Below are positions 18,488 through 27,963 of a stretch of 64,000 nt of DNA, piece by piece. A program made the position numbers and the translations under genes. Position 1 is the first letter of the stretch; each line of letters begins with the position of its first letter. The stretch spans positions 22,110-86,109 of the forward strand of contig NZ_KQ465125.1 in the NCBI RefSeq assembly GCF_001308875.1. The letters run 5' to 3'. Under the pieces are notes generated by a model, which saw only the letters and a program-made list of their open reading frames with translations, ran no database searches and was not told the origin of the DNA. Source of the stretch: Lysinibacillus sp. ZYM-1 (GTDB lineage: Bacteria > Bacillota > Bacilli > Bacillales_A > Planococcaceae).

Positions 18488-18794
18488 TTGTCTTAAACAA
18501 TTCTTAAATTTCCCTATGAAAAGAACTTCGGAGCTGTTTATGCCATTTTTGCCATACTTGTTCTATTAGTCAAGTATTCATAGCTATCCATAAATAGTTT
18601 AGGGCAAAATTCTTAAAGAAAGGTTATCTATACTTTGTAAATTATACCCATTAAATATTTTCACACTCGGGAAATATTATTTTAAATTTTTTGAAAATTT
18701 TATGTCAGTTTATTCATTTAGCGGTTTTAGTAAGAACTATACGATGAAATGATGCTCTCTTATCAGCTATCAGACATCGTATACTTCTTATAAA
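18488..18794. other. Intergenic stretch without a gene
   Basis: No coding frame with a ribosome binding site is seen. An inverted repeat (TACGATG at about 18740 and CATCGTA at about 18776) lies just past the ktrB stop, with a 28-base loop and no T run, so it is a weak terminator candidate at best. Confidence 0.5.
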
Positions 18795-20150
18795 TTAGCC
18801 AATAATCACTCGTTCCTTTGGATAATGGAAGGTCGATTTCTTACCTCGTCCCCCACCACCTAATGTATACAAGAAGGATATTAAGCCAACTCGACCAATG
18901 AACATTAAAATTATAATGATGATTTTACCAATCACCGATAAATCTGAAGTAATTCCTAATGACATACCACAGGTACCGAACGCTGAGGTGATTTCAAAAA
19001 TAATTTGAATAAGCGATGCATGTGGCTCTGTAATAAGCAAAATAATCGTAGCAATTAAAACCATGAAAAATGCTAATAAGATTACAACAAACGAGCGGAA
19101 AACATCAATTAAATGGATTTCTCGTCCAAACACTTGAATATCTTCTCTCCCTCTTGCAAAAGTAATTAAAAATAAAATGGCGATGGCAAAAGTAGTTGTT
19201 CGAATTCCTCCTCCAACTGAACTTGGAGAAGATCCAATGAACATGAGAAAACTCATGAAAATATCTGTCGCTTCACTAAATGTTGTTACATCGTAAGTTG
19301 TAAGCCCAGCGGATCTTGTTGATACAGAATGGAACATCGCTGAAAAAAGCGCCTCATGCCAGGACATTTCCTTGAAAGAATGGAATGATTCAAGAAGTAA
19401 AATGACGAGGGCACCACCAACAAATAATATCGCATAAGTAGATGTAGTGATTTTGGTAAACAAACTAAATCGAAAATTTGCATGACGATTGAGTAAGAAG
19501 GTCTTTAATTCAATTAATACGGGGAAACCGATTGCCCCTAACACGATAAGTACCATTGTCACTAATTGTACAAAATAATCATCATGGAATGGCAATAAGC
19601 TCATTCCTGTAATATCAAACCCACCATTGGTTGTAGCAGAAATTGAAGCAAATACTCCGTGTATGAATGCTTCTTCTAACGTATCAAAATAATTGGTAAA
19701 GTGTAGCGTTAAGATAATCGTACCTGCTATCTCAATGCCAATTAAGATTTTTAAGATTTCTCGTATTAATTTAACAACGCCAGACAAATTGTACTGGTTA
19801 TGATCAATCATAATTAACTGACGCTCGCGCATCCCTATTTTTTTCCCGACTAATAGCCACACAAAAGTACCAAGTGACATAATACCAATCGCGCCTAACT
19901 GTAAAATAACAAGAATCATGACAAGTCCAAATGTCGTATACGTTTCCGAAATATTAATGGTCGTTAAACCAGTTACACTTACTGCACTCACTGCCGTAAA
20001 TAGACTATCTAAAAAGGAAACCCTTACTCCTTCTTGATGAACGCCTGGAAGCCGTAATAACAGGAAGGAAATCGCTATTGCTATAAAATAATAAGAAACA
20101 AGTACCTGAAATGGTGTGACAAGTCTATTTGATGATTTTTTCCAAGGCAC
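18795..20150 (-). CDS. ktrB: Potassium uptake channel subunit, TrkH/KtrB family
   Basis: 451 residues; GTG start behind GGAGGGG. Four M1-P-M2 repeats are recognisable from selectivity-filter-like turns: AVSAVSVTGLTTI, SATTNGGFDITG, SVSTRSAGLTTYD and TSAFGTCGMSLG. The first repeat has VTGLT, the second TNGGFD and the fourth GTCGMS, as in KtrB. It would form the K+-translocating subunit that works with a cytoplasmic KtrA/KtrC gating ring. No ktrA-type gene is near, as with ktrD of B. subtilis. No c-di-AMP riboswitch was recognised in the 144-base leader. Confidence 0.92.
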   Translation of the reverse strand: MPWKKSSNRLVTPFQVLVSYYFIAIAISFLLLRLPGVHQEGVRVSFLDSLFTAVSAVSVTGLTTINISETYTTFGLVMILVILQLGAIGIMSLGTFVWLLVGKKIGMRERQLIMIDHNQYNLSGVVKLIREILKILIGIEIAGTIILTLHFTNYFDTLEEAFIHGVFASISATTNGGFDITGMSLLPFHDDYFVQLVTMVLIVLGAIGFPVLIELKTFLLNRHANFRFSLFTKITTSTYAILFVGGALVILLLESFHSFKEMSWHEALFSAMFHSVSTRSAGLTTYDVTTFSEATDIFMSFLMFIGSSPSSVGGGIRTTTFAIAILFLITFARGREDIQVFGREIHLIDVFRSFVVILLAFFMVLIATIILLITEPHASLIQIIFEITSAFGTCGMSLGITSDLSVIGKIIIIILMFIGRVGLISFLYTLGGGGRGKKSTFHYPKERVIIG

Positions 20151-20354
20151 TTTAACAACCCCTCCTACATATGATGCCCAACTAGATAGATAATAGTATA
20201 GAAAAAATACATGAAAAAAGAAAGAGGAATAGTTACATCTATACTACTCGACTTATCGACACAAGAATAAATATAAATTAATGTATTAGTAATATTGAAC
20301 AAAAATTTTCCCCAATACGACTGGTTTACTACTTATTATTTTGGAGGAGAAATA

Positions 20355-20733
20355 ATGAACAGGTTGTTAAAAGGTTGGAGCATATTTATTTTTTCAATCG
20401 GAGGAATAGTGCTATTACTAATAGTCGGGATTGTTTTATTATTTCATAATTTCAGGGTATCTTTACAGCCGGATGAAAATGAAGAAGCAAAGGTAAAGTC
20501 ACAAGCTGAACAATACTTACTTGCGAACTACCCTACTATGAAATACGAAATCTCTGGTGTCGAGTACATAGTGGGTCAGTAACATGATCGATTTGACTAT
20601 GCCGCATTGATATTAAATATAGAAAGAAGAAATGTTCGAATTTTGGAATGATTATCTTCGCTATGAACTGAATATCGAACACGCCCAAGTAACGATTATG
20701 TATGAAAATGAACAATGGATTAAAGAATTTTAA
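20355..20733 (+). pseudogene. Decayed gene for a small membrane-anchored protein
   Basis: ATG at 20355 follows GGAGGAG, and the frame encodes an N-terminal membrane helix (IFIFSIGGIVLLLIVGIVLLF) and a soluble part up to a TAA at 20580-20582. Reading on in the same frame gives DRFDYAALILN, then a one-base shift restores MFEFWNDYLRYELNIEHAQV and ends at TAA 20731-20733. The simplest reading is one ancestral gene of about 126 codons with a nonsense codon and a frameshift. The family is not recognised. Confidence 0.7.
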
Positions 20734-20758
20734 TTTAACCCTATTGATATAACTTATA

Positions 20759-20793
20759 AAAAAATAGCTTAGAGTCCATCTAAGCTATTTTTC
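20759..20793. terminator. Bidirectional terminator before terC
   Basis: Stem AAAATAGCTTAGA / TCTAAGCTATTTT around GTCCA, T-rich both ways, between the pseudogene and the terC stop. Confidence 0.85.
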
Positions 20794-20807
20794 AAAATAC
20801 GTATAAT

Positions 20808-21566
20808 TTATTTTTTATTCCGAACGCCTACTAGATAACCTAAAAATGCAATGGCTAGTAAGACAATCCAGAATGTTAACTCCCATGCAGTGGAATGTGG
20901 AAACTCTTCTGGTAGTATACCTACTTTTTCGTGGGCTAATGTTAAAACAACCAGTTTCACACCTACCCAGCCAACAATTAAAAATGCAGCTGTTTCAAGT
21001 GAAGGGTAATCATTTAATACTTTGACAAACCATTGTGCTGCAAAACGCATCATAATGACCCCAATAAATCCACCAAGAAGCATGACGATAAATTGTCCAC
21101 CATTAATGCCACCAACATCAAAATTCCCCAAATGAGGCAACGTGACAGCGATAGCAACTGCTGCCAGCATTGAATCAATAGCAAATGCAATATCCGCTGC
21201 TTCAACTTTGAGCACGGTTAACCAGAATCCAGAACCTTTTTTCCTAGCTTTTTCAGTCGATTCTTCTTCCTCATCATCTTTATGTTTACGTAAATCATAA
21301 ATATTTTTCGCTGACATGAATAGCAGATAAGCTGCGCCTACCGCCTGGATTTGCCAATAGTTTACCAAAATTGTAATGACAAAAAGAGCAGCGAAACGGA
21401 AAATTAGGGCGCCAAATAGTCCATAAAATAGTGCCTTTTTTTGTTGCTCTTGTGGTAAATGCTTGACCATTACAGCCATTACTACTGCGTTGTCAGCTGC
21501 AAGTAATCCTTCTAATACAACTAGGACAATCAATACCCAGCCATATTGTAATAATATTGCTTCCAT
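20808..21566 (-). CDS. TerC family integral membrane protein (YkoY/YceF-like manganese exporter)
   Basis: 252 residues with about seven membrane helices; ATG after GGAGG. VLEGLLAADNAVVMAVMVKHLP and VEAADIAFAIDSMLAA are the two paired TerC motifs with the membrane-embedded acidic residues. A charged loop (KHKDDEEEESTEKARKK) separates the halves. TerC proteins such as B. subtilis YkoY and MeeF export or metallate with Mn2+. The riboswitch-like leader upstream supports this. Confidence 0.92.
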   Translation of the reverse strand: MEAILLQYGWVLIVLVVLEGLLAADNAVVMAVMVKHLPQEQQKKALFYGLFGALIFRFAALFVITILVNYWQIQAVGAAYLLFMSAKNIYDLRKHKDDEEEESTEKARKKGSGFWLTVLKVEAADIAFAIDSMLAAVAIAVTLPHLGNFDVGGINGGQFIVMLLGGFIGVIMMRFAAQWFVKVLNDYPSLETAAFLIVGWVGVKLVVLTLAHEKVGILPEEFPHSTAWELTFWIVLLAIAFLGYLVGVRNKK

Positions 21567-21631
21567 TTATGCTAGTGCCTCCTCTAAGCTCTAAATACCC
21601 AAAATAATTATTTCTACTAAAGTACAAAAGA

Positions 21632-21819
21632 AAAAAAACCCTGCCTTAATTAGGCAAAGGTCTCGCTAAGTAAATTAGTACCGTATGGGTACATCTACAC
21701 GTCATCAGTAATCATTTTACGCATAGAGCCATTCACTATCACATTCTGGCAAAAACCATATCTTGACGAATATGAAACCAGGTAAATTTATAAAACCTGT
21801 TAGCTACTCCCCTTTGACA
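21632..21819 (-). promoter_or_regulatory. yybP-ykoY (manganese) riboswitch with terminator, leader of terC
   Basis: On the minus strand the leader begins with AAAGGGGAGTAGC and ends with CGAGACCTTTGCC, the two strongly conserved blocks of the yybP-ykoY motif as seen before B. subtilis ykoY. The 3' block runs into a hairpin TTGCCT-AATT-AGGCAG followed by eight Ts (plus-strand 21631-21656). The terminator shares bases with the aptamer, which fits transcriptional control by Mn2+. Identification rests on recalled consensus blocks and synteny with terC, not on a covariance search. Confidence 0.88.
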
Positions 21820-21898
21820 AACTGTCGAAGGTATCTTCTTTCAAACATTATAGCACTATCATTTACAACTGACAAAAATATCTATGTTGTTTTTTACT

Positions 21899-22984
21899 TT
21901 ACTTAATTTGTATGTGATAGCTCTTATCTTCTTTATGTGCTAAATAAAAATCAATCATTCTCGGCATCGTCCGAATAAAATCAGGACATGTAATTCCACC
22001 CTTTTGTAAAATATGATGAGCCTCCGTCGTGTCAAATGTGGCATTCCATGTTAAGTAATCTAATGTTTCCTGCTCCACCCCTAGTTTTCTCCGAATAAAC
22101 GGAACCTGCAAGGATAGTTTCGCCCATGCAAATGGGAAACGTCCCTTCGGGTAAGCATTCGTCACTAACTTCACCATAGTACGATACACTTCCTGCACGG
22201 GGTGAGGATTCGGATCTGTTAAATGGAGAGTCTTGCCTTCAGCCTCCTGTTCTGTTGCCAGAAAAGTTGAAGCATTTAATATATAATCTACTGGTACTAC
22301 ATTGATCGTAGAAGTAGATTGTCCAATATACGGAATAATAGGTAAACATTTTAAACGTTCTACTACATTTAAAAAGAAATAAGGCCCATCAAACTTAATA
22401 GTTTCACCTGTTTCCGAATGTCCCCGCACAATGCCAGGTCTAATAATTGTCAGTGGAATTTCCGATTTTAAATCCTCCACTCGGAGCTCAGCCTCGTATT
22501 TTGTTTCTTCATAGTTATTTTTAAATGCCGATGGTCGAATTAGTTCATTTTCACGCAATATCCCCTCACGTTTACCTGCCACGTAGGCCGTACTAAAATA
22601 CATATAGCGTTTTAAATTGGGTAAAGTGCGTACAAAGTCATTAACCATCGTTGTCCCATGTACATTCACCTTCCACGCGATATCACGTGGTACGGCTAAA
22701 TCGTAAATGGCTGCTAAATGCCATAATACTTCTATTTGCGGTACAATTTCTTCGATCATTTGATTATCTATACCGAGATTCGGTAATGTAATATCGCCTT
22801 CTACAATACGAATCGTACAATTAGGAAACTCGTCTAATATTTTGCTTTTCTCTTTATGAGCCTTAATGGTTTCGCCAGCCAACACGATTGCTATGACCTG
22901 TTGCGTCTGTTTTTTTTGGAACAACGTTCGAATTAATTGACTCGAAATGAAACCAGGAAAACCAGTAAAAAAATGAACTTTCAT
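21899..22984 (-). CDS. Extended SDR, thioester/fatty acyl reductase-like (NAD_binding_4)
   Basis: 361 residues; ATG behind GGGGGGAATGGGAG. The N-terminal HFFTGFPGFISSQLIRTLF is an atypical GxxGxxS nucleotide loop. HLAAIYDL, FSTAYVAGKREGIL and the YEETKYEAE active-site Tyr-x3-Lys follow, as in male-sterility/acyl-reductase type SDRs. It likely reduces an acyl thioester or a lipid-linked carbonyl with NADPH. It lies 20 bases after the RND exporter gene, so the two are probably one operon. Confidence 0.8.
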   Translation of the reverse strand: MKVHFFTGFPGFISSQLIRTLFQKKQTQQVIAIVLAGETIKAHKEKSKILDEFPNCTIRIVEGDITLPNLGIDNQMIEEIVPQIEVLWHLAAIYDLAVPRDIAWKVNVHGTTMVNDFVRTLPNLKRYMYFSTAYVAGKREGILRENELIRPSAFKNNYEETKYEAELRVEDLKSEIPLTIIRPGIVRGHSETGETIKFDGPYFFLNVVERLKCLPIIPYIGQSTSTINVVPVDYILNASTFLATEQEAEGKTLHLTDPNPHPVQEVYRTMVKLVTNAYPKGRFPFAWAKLSLQVPFIRRKLGVEQETLDYLTWNATFDTTEAHHILQKGGITCPDFIRTMPRMIDFYLAHKEDKSYHIQIK

Positions 22985-23004
22985 CTCCCATTCCCCCCTT
23001 GATT

Positions 23005-26000
23005 CTAGCGCATCTTCCTTGTTTCTTTATCCACTAAACTATAGACAATCGGTACAATATAAAGTGTTAGTAATGTGGAGGTCACAAGTCCTCCAATAAC
23101 TGCAACCCCCATTGGTTGATTCATCTCTGTTCCTTCACCAATACCAAGTGCAAGTGGCAACAGACCTAAAATAGTTGTTAGCGCAGTCATTAAAATGGGA
23201 CGAAGACGATCCTGAGTAGCAAGTAAAATGGCCTCATAAGCTGGCATACCATTCGCTTTTTGTTGATTAATATAATCAACCAAAACAATACCATTATTAA
23301 CAACAATCCCAACAAGAACTAAGATTCCTATTACAGATGTCACACCGATTAAAGTATGTGTGGCAAACATGGCAATCGCTACTCCAATAATCATTAATGG
23401 AACTGTAAACATAATGACAAACGGATATTTAAATGATTCAAATTGAGCAGCCATCACAATATAAACTAGTACAATTGCTAGGACTACCGCTAGTAGCATA
23501 TCATCGATTGCACTATCATAAAGTTCTCGATCGCCACTAAACACAATTTGTGTAGTAGGTGATAAATGAACCCTTTCTATTGCTTTATCTACCTTAGCGG
23601 AAATTCCCCCCAAAGATTCCTTCGATTCATAATCAACGAAAAATGCCACTGCTGCTGCCTGATCAGATCGACGAATGGAGACCGGACCCTCCTGTATGGA
23701 AACAGTTGCAACATCCTCTAATTTCACAAACAATCCCGCTGGTGAACGAAGTTGCATAGCTTTTAGTGAATCCACACTATTATTAAAAGTCTGCCCAAAG
23801 CCTGTGTAGACAGGTAACACAGCACCGTCCTCTGCGATCAATTGGGAGGTTAACTGCCCTTTTGTCATTTGATTTACAGTTTGTGCAATTTGTGCCGGTA
23901 CAAATCCATAATCTTTGGCTTTCTCTCGGTTGACCTCAATTTGAATTTCTTGAACGGTATTATCTAAATCCGTGGAAACATTTGTTACTTCCTGGATAGC
24001 TTGTAATTCTTGCTGTACTTTATGGACAGCCTGTTGGAGCCTTTGTTCTTCAGAATCTGTTAATCGGAATGTTAACGTATGTGGTGATGAGCCAGTGGCT
24101 GTCGATACGTTAAATGTAAGTTCAGCTTTCTCATCTAGCTCTTCTTGTAATTCTTGCTCTAGCTCCTCGACAAATTCAAAAATTGAACGTTCTCTTTCTG
24201 CTAAAGGCACTAGCTTCACATACATTTCAGCTTGGTTGGGGCTAGTTTGTCCACGTGATTGAGATTGTTGTGAACCACCAATTAAACTAACATAAACATC
24301 TACATCTTTTTCCCGCTTTAAACGTTCCTCAATCTTCCTAACAACCTTTTCTGTTTCAGATACAGCGACACCCTGTTCAAGATTGACGTTTATCGTTGTA
24401 AAACCTTCATCAGTGGGTGGTAAAAACTCAGTACCGATTCTAGTTAGTCCAAATAATGACAGGCTGAAGCACACTATCGTGAAAATAAGTATTAGCAAAC
24501 GATGTTGTAGAACCCATACAATAGAAGATTTGTATCGCTTATAAAATAGAGACTTACTGCGCTGTTCATAAAAGTTGATACTTTTCATTTTTAAAAGGCG
24601 ACTCGCTAACATCGGTACTACTGTGAGAGCAACTACTAAAGAAGCAATTAAACTAAACGAAATAGTGAGCGCAAATTCTGTAAAAATTTGACCAATCAAT
24701 CCTTCAATGAACATAACAGGGATAAATACCGCTATTGTTGTTAGCGTTGAAGCAGTGATAGCAAGAGCAACTTCCTTTGTTCCCTCCGTCGCTGCTGCGA
24801 TAGGGTCCTTTTCTAACCCTAAATGTCTTTCAATATTCTCAATAACAACGATGGCATTATCCACCAACATGCCAATACCCAATGCTAAAGCACCTAATGT
24901 CATAATGTTGAGGGAAAAATCGGCAAAAAACATCAATACAAATGTCACAATAACGGAGTATGGAATGGCGATACCAATGATGATAGGGCTCTTCACGCTT
25001 CGTAAGAAAACAAAGAGGACGAACATCGCAAATAATCCTCCTAAAATTAAGGAAGAGCCGATGTTACTAATCGCTATATCTACATAGTTGCCTTGGTCCA
25101 CTAATATATCCGCAGTAATTCCCTTATATTGTTTCTTCTCTAGCAATTCGTGTAATGTTTGTTGAAATTCTTTCGAAACATCTGCTGTATTCGCACCTGA
25201 TTCCTGTATTACGGACATAAGAACTGCTGAATGCTCATTGGCACGTGTTGTCGTAATGGATTGTTGCTCTGCCCTTTTGACAGTTGCAAGATTGCCGACT
25301 GTTAACGTTTCACCCGTTAAAGGATTCACTGAAACGATTAAATCGGCAATACTTTCAGGTGAAGTTAATGTACTAATAATACGTGTTGTTAACATTTTTC
25401 CATCATCAGTTAAAACAGGATCACCAGGAAGTGATACATTGTTCGCTTGAACGATTTGAATAATGTCTGTCTGTGTTAAGCCTTTTTCGACTAGCTTTGC
25501 TTCATCTAATGTTATTTGTATTTCTTCTATAAGCTTGCCGGAAACATTTACACTTGCGACACCCTCTGTCCTACGCAGTTCTTTTTCCAAATCCTCTGCT
25601 AATAAGCGCACATCTACATCATCATTTTCTGCACGCAATGAAAGCTGAATAATGGGAAATTGGGAGGGATCAAATTTTAAAAAACTTGGTTTGCTAGCAT
25701 CATTAGGGAGTGGTGTCATATCAATCCGCTGTAAAATATCAAGTTGGACATCTTCCAAATTTGTGGACCAATTGAACTCAAGCACGATTAAATTGGTTCC
25801 TTCTTGTGAGGTTGACTGTAGTTTCTTGATACCAGGTAAAGTGGCTAATGTGACCTCTAAAGGCTTGGTTATCTTCTCATTCACCTCCGTTGGGTTTGCC
25901 CCAGGGTAAGAGGTGACAACTACACCTATTGGAGGGTTTAACTCCGGAATTAAAGTAATAGGTATTTTTAATAACGATACACCGCCTAATAGAATGACAA

Positions 26001-26058
26001 AAAGCATTGTCACAATAGTAAAGACAGGTCTTTTAATTGAAAAATTACTGATGTTCAT
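23005..26058 (-). CDS. RND family efflux permease (SwrC/YerP-like)
   Basis: 1017 residues; ATG after AAAGGAG. Full HAE-type RND architecture: TM1, periplasmic-type loop (about 35-325), a helix bundle with GALALGIGMLVDNAIVVIENI carrying the paired Asp/Asn proton-relay site, a second large loop (about 545-840), and the final helices ending NNGIVLVDYI. B. subtilis SwrC exports surfactin and gives self-resistance. No adaptor or outer-membrane partner is expected in a Gram-positive. The SDR gene immediately downstream is unusual company. Confidence 0.93.
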   Translation of the reverse strand: MNISNFSIKRPVFTIVTMLFVILLGGVSLLKIPITLIPELNPPIGVVVTSYPGANPTEVNEKITKPLEVTLATLPGIKKLQSTSQEGTNLIVLEFNWSTNLEDVQLDILQRIDMTPLPNDASKPSFLKFDPSQFPIIQLSLRAENDDVDVRLLAEDLEKELRRTEGVASVNVSGKLIEEIQITLDEAKLVEKGLTQTDIIQIVQANNVSLPGDPVLTDDGKMLTTRIISTLTSPESIADLIVSVNPLTGETLTVGNLATVKRAEQQSITTTRANEHSAVLMSVIQESGANTADVSKEFQQTLHELLEKKQYKGITADILVDQGNYVDIAISNIGSSLILGGLFAMFVLFVFLRSVKSPIIIGIAIPYSVIVTFVLMFFADFSLNIMTLGALALGIGMLVDNAIVVIENIERHLGLEKDPIAAATEGTKEVALAITASTLTTIAVFIPVMFIEGLIGQIFTEFALTISFSLIASLVVALTVVPMLASRLLKMKSINFYEQRSKSLFYKRYKSSIVWVLQHRLLILIFTIVCFSLSLFGLTRIGTEFLPPTDEGFTTINVNLEQGVAVSETEKVVRKIEERLKREKDVDVYVSLIGGSQQSQSRGQTSPNQAEMYVKLVPLAERERSIFEFVEELEQELQEELDEKAELTFNVSTATGSSPHTLTFRLTDSEEQRLQQAVHKVQQELQAIQEVTNVSTDLDNTVQEIQIEVNREKAKDYGFVPAQIAQTVNQMTKGQLTSQLIAEDGAVLPVYTGFGQTFNNSVDSLKAMQLRSPAGLFVKLEDVATVSIQEGPVSIRRSDQAAAVAFFVDYESKESLGGISAKVDKAIERVHLSPTTQIVFSGDRELYDSAIDDMLLAVVLAIVLVYIVMAAQFESFKYPFVIMFTVPLMIIGVAIAMFATHTLIGVTSVIGILVLVGIVVNNGIVLVDYINQQKANGMPAYEAILLATQDRLRPILMTALTTILGLLPLALGIGEGTEMNQPMGVAVIGGLVTSTLLTLYIVPIVYSLVDKETRKMR

Positions 26059-26210
26059 ATAACAAACTCCTTTTTCTATCTCTTCCTTCCTAGGATAGCC
26101 GAAAAGGAGATTATTTTATAAATTAGCTAATTTCCCTCCAACTAGCGATTGCAGACTTCTATTTCCTATTACTGTATATATTCTACAACCAGCGTCAATT
26201 TTCCTTGCAA

Positions 26211-26245
26211 AAAAACACGAATCGCAAAATTGTCGATTCGTGTTT
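26211..26245 (-). terminator. Terminator after prfC
   Basis: Stem AAACACGAATCG / CGATTCGTGTTT followed on the minus strand by Ts, six bases after the prfC stop. Confidence 0.85.
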
Positions 26246-26250
26246 GGCTA

Positions 26251-27828
26251 TTATAGAAGGCTATAAAGTTTGATGTTTTCATTTTTATCGGCAAACCAAC
26301 GCATGGCAAACTCATTTTCGAATAAGAAAACAAGATTGTCAAAACGGTCTTTCACCAGCATTGAACGACCAGAAGACATAGACTCTTTAACATCCTCTTC
26401 ATTCTCAATCCAACGGGCAATTTTTGAACCAATTGGCTCCATTCTTACTTCAACATTGTATTCATTTTTCATACGATGCTCGAATACTTCAAATTGCAAT
26501 TGACCAACTGCTCCAAGAATAACTTCCTCTGTATGCAGCGTTTTATAATACTGAATGGCACCTTCTTGTACTAATTGTAAAATCCCTTTATGGAATTGCT
26601 TCGATTTCATAACGTTTTTAGCTGTCACACGGACAAATAACTCTGGTGTAAACTGTGGTAACTTTTCAAATTGAAATGTTTTCTTACCACCCACAACTGT
26701 GTCCCCAATTTGATAAGTTCCTGTGTCATATAAACCGATAATATCTCCAGCAACAGCTTCATCTACAGTCTCACGATCATCGGCAAGGAATTGTGTAGAT
26801 TGGGTTACCTTAAAGGATTTCCCTGTACGAGACAATGTCATATTCATACCACGCTCAAATTTACCAGAGACAATACGTACAAAGGCAATACGGTCACGGT
26901 GCGCAGGATTCATATTTGCTTGAATTTTGAATATGAATCCTGAAAATTCATCTTGTTCAAGTGGATCAATAAATTGTTCGTCTTCAGTAATTCTAGGCTG
27001 TGGTATTGGTGCAAATTGTAAGTAAGTTTCTAGGAATGTTTGCACCCCAAAGTTTGTTAAAGCTGAACCAAAGAATACTGGCGTTAATTCGCCACGACGA
27101 ATTTTCTCTTCCGAATATTCATTACCAGCTTCATTCAATAGTAATATGTCGTCCATTGCTTGAGAATAATAAGAAGTGACTTTCATCGGATGTTCTACTG
27201 CAAGCTCGCCATTCTCATCTATTGACAGGAAGCGCTCAGTCTCATCCGTACGGAACTGTTCGATACGTTTATTATAACGATCGTAAATACCAAGAAATTC
27301 TTTTCCCATACCAATCGGCCAGTTCATAGGATATGCTTGGATCCCCAGTACTTCCTCAAGCTCTTCAATTAGCTCAAGAGGCTCTTTCCCTTGACGGTCC
27401 AATTTATTAATAAAAGTAAAAATCGGAATACCGCGCATTTTACAAACTTTAAATAGCTTTAATGTTTGTGCCTCGATCCCTTTGGCAGCATCCACTACCA
27501 TGACAGCACTATCTACAGCCATTAATGTACGATACGTATCTTCTGAGAAGTCTTGGTGACCAGGGGTATCCAAGATGTTCACACGCGAGCCATTATAATC
27601 AAATTGCATCACGGAAGAAGTAACAGAAATACCACGTTGCTTTTCGATTTCCATCCAGTCAGATGTTGCAAACTTACCTGTTTTTTTCCCTTTTACTGTT
27701 CCTGCGTCACGAATGGCGCCACCAAATAGTAAAAGCTTTTCTGTAATCGTCGTTTTCCCAGCATCAGGGTGACTGATAATGGCAAAAGTACGACGCGATT
27801 GTATATCTTTTTCTAAATTTGAATTCAT
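26251..27828 (-). CDS. prfC: Peptide chain release factor 3
   Basis: 525 residues, the normal RF3 length. GTPase motifs are [16 protein letters not shown] (G1), [12 protein letters not shown] (G3) and NKLDR (G4). [25 protein letters not shown] is the switch I/G2 region characteristic of RF3. It recycles RF1/RF2 from the ribosome after peptide release. Monocistronic. Confidence 0.97.
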   Translation of the reverse strand: MNSNLEKDIQSRRTFAIISHPDAGKTTITEKLLLFGGAIRDAGTVKGKKTGKFATSDWMEIEKQRGISVTSSVMQFDYNGSRVNILDTPGHQDFSEDTYRTLMAVDSAVMVVDAAKGIEAQTLKLFKVCKMRGIPIFTFINKLDRQGKEPLELIEELEEVLGIQAYPMNWPIGMGKEFLGIYDRYNKRIEQFRTDETERFLSIDENGELAVEHPMKVTSYYSQAMDDILLLNEAGNEYSEEKIRRGELTPVFFGSALTNFGVQTFLETYLQFAPIPQPRITEDEQFIDPLEQDEFSGFIFKIQANMNPAHRDRIAFVRIVSGKFERGMNMTLSRTGKSFKVTQSTQFLADDRETVDEAVAGDIIGLYDTGTYQIGDTVVGGKKTFQFEKLPQFTPELFVRVTAKNVMKSKQFHKGILQLVQEGAIQYYKTLHTEEVILGAVGQLQFEVFEHRMKNEYNVEVRMEPIGSKIARWIENEEDVKESMSSGRSMLVKDRFDNLVFLFENEFAMRWFADKNENIKLYSLL

Positions 27829-27915
27829 CTCGTCATTCTCCTTTTTTCATACTTAATAATAATAAAAGAAGACTTGCCTTTCGTACAACCTTTTTACATG
27901 AAATCGCCAAAAAGA

Positions 27916-27944
27916 AAACCCTTTAGTACTATCTAAAAGGGTTT
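27916..27944 (-). terminator. Terminator after murE
   Basis: Stem AAACCCTTT / AAAGGGTTT with a TAGATAGTACT loop, followed by TTCTTTTT on the minus strand. Confidence 0.8.
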
Positions 27945-27963
27945 CCTAAGATCTTATCTTCAA

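Noticed and set aside
20151..20294. c-di-AMP (ydaO-type) riboswitch before ktrB
   Set aside because: Expected by analogy with ktrAB of B. subtilis, but the leader is only 144 bases and none of the conserved blocks were recognised.
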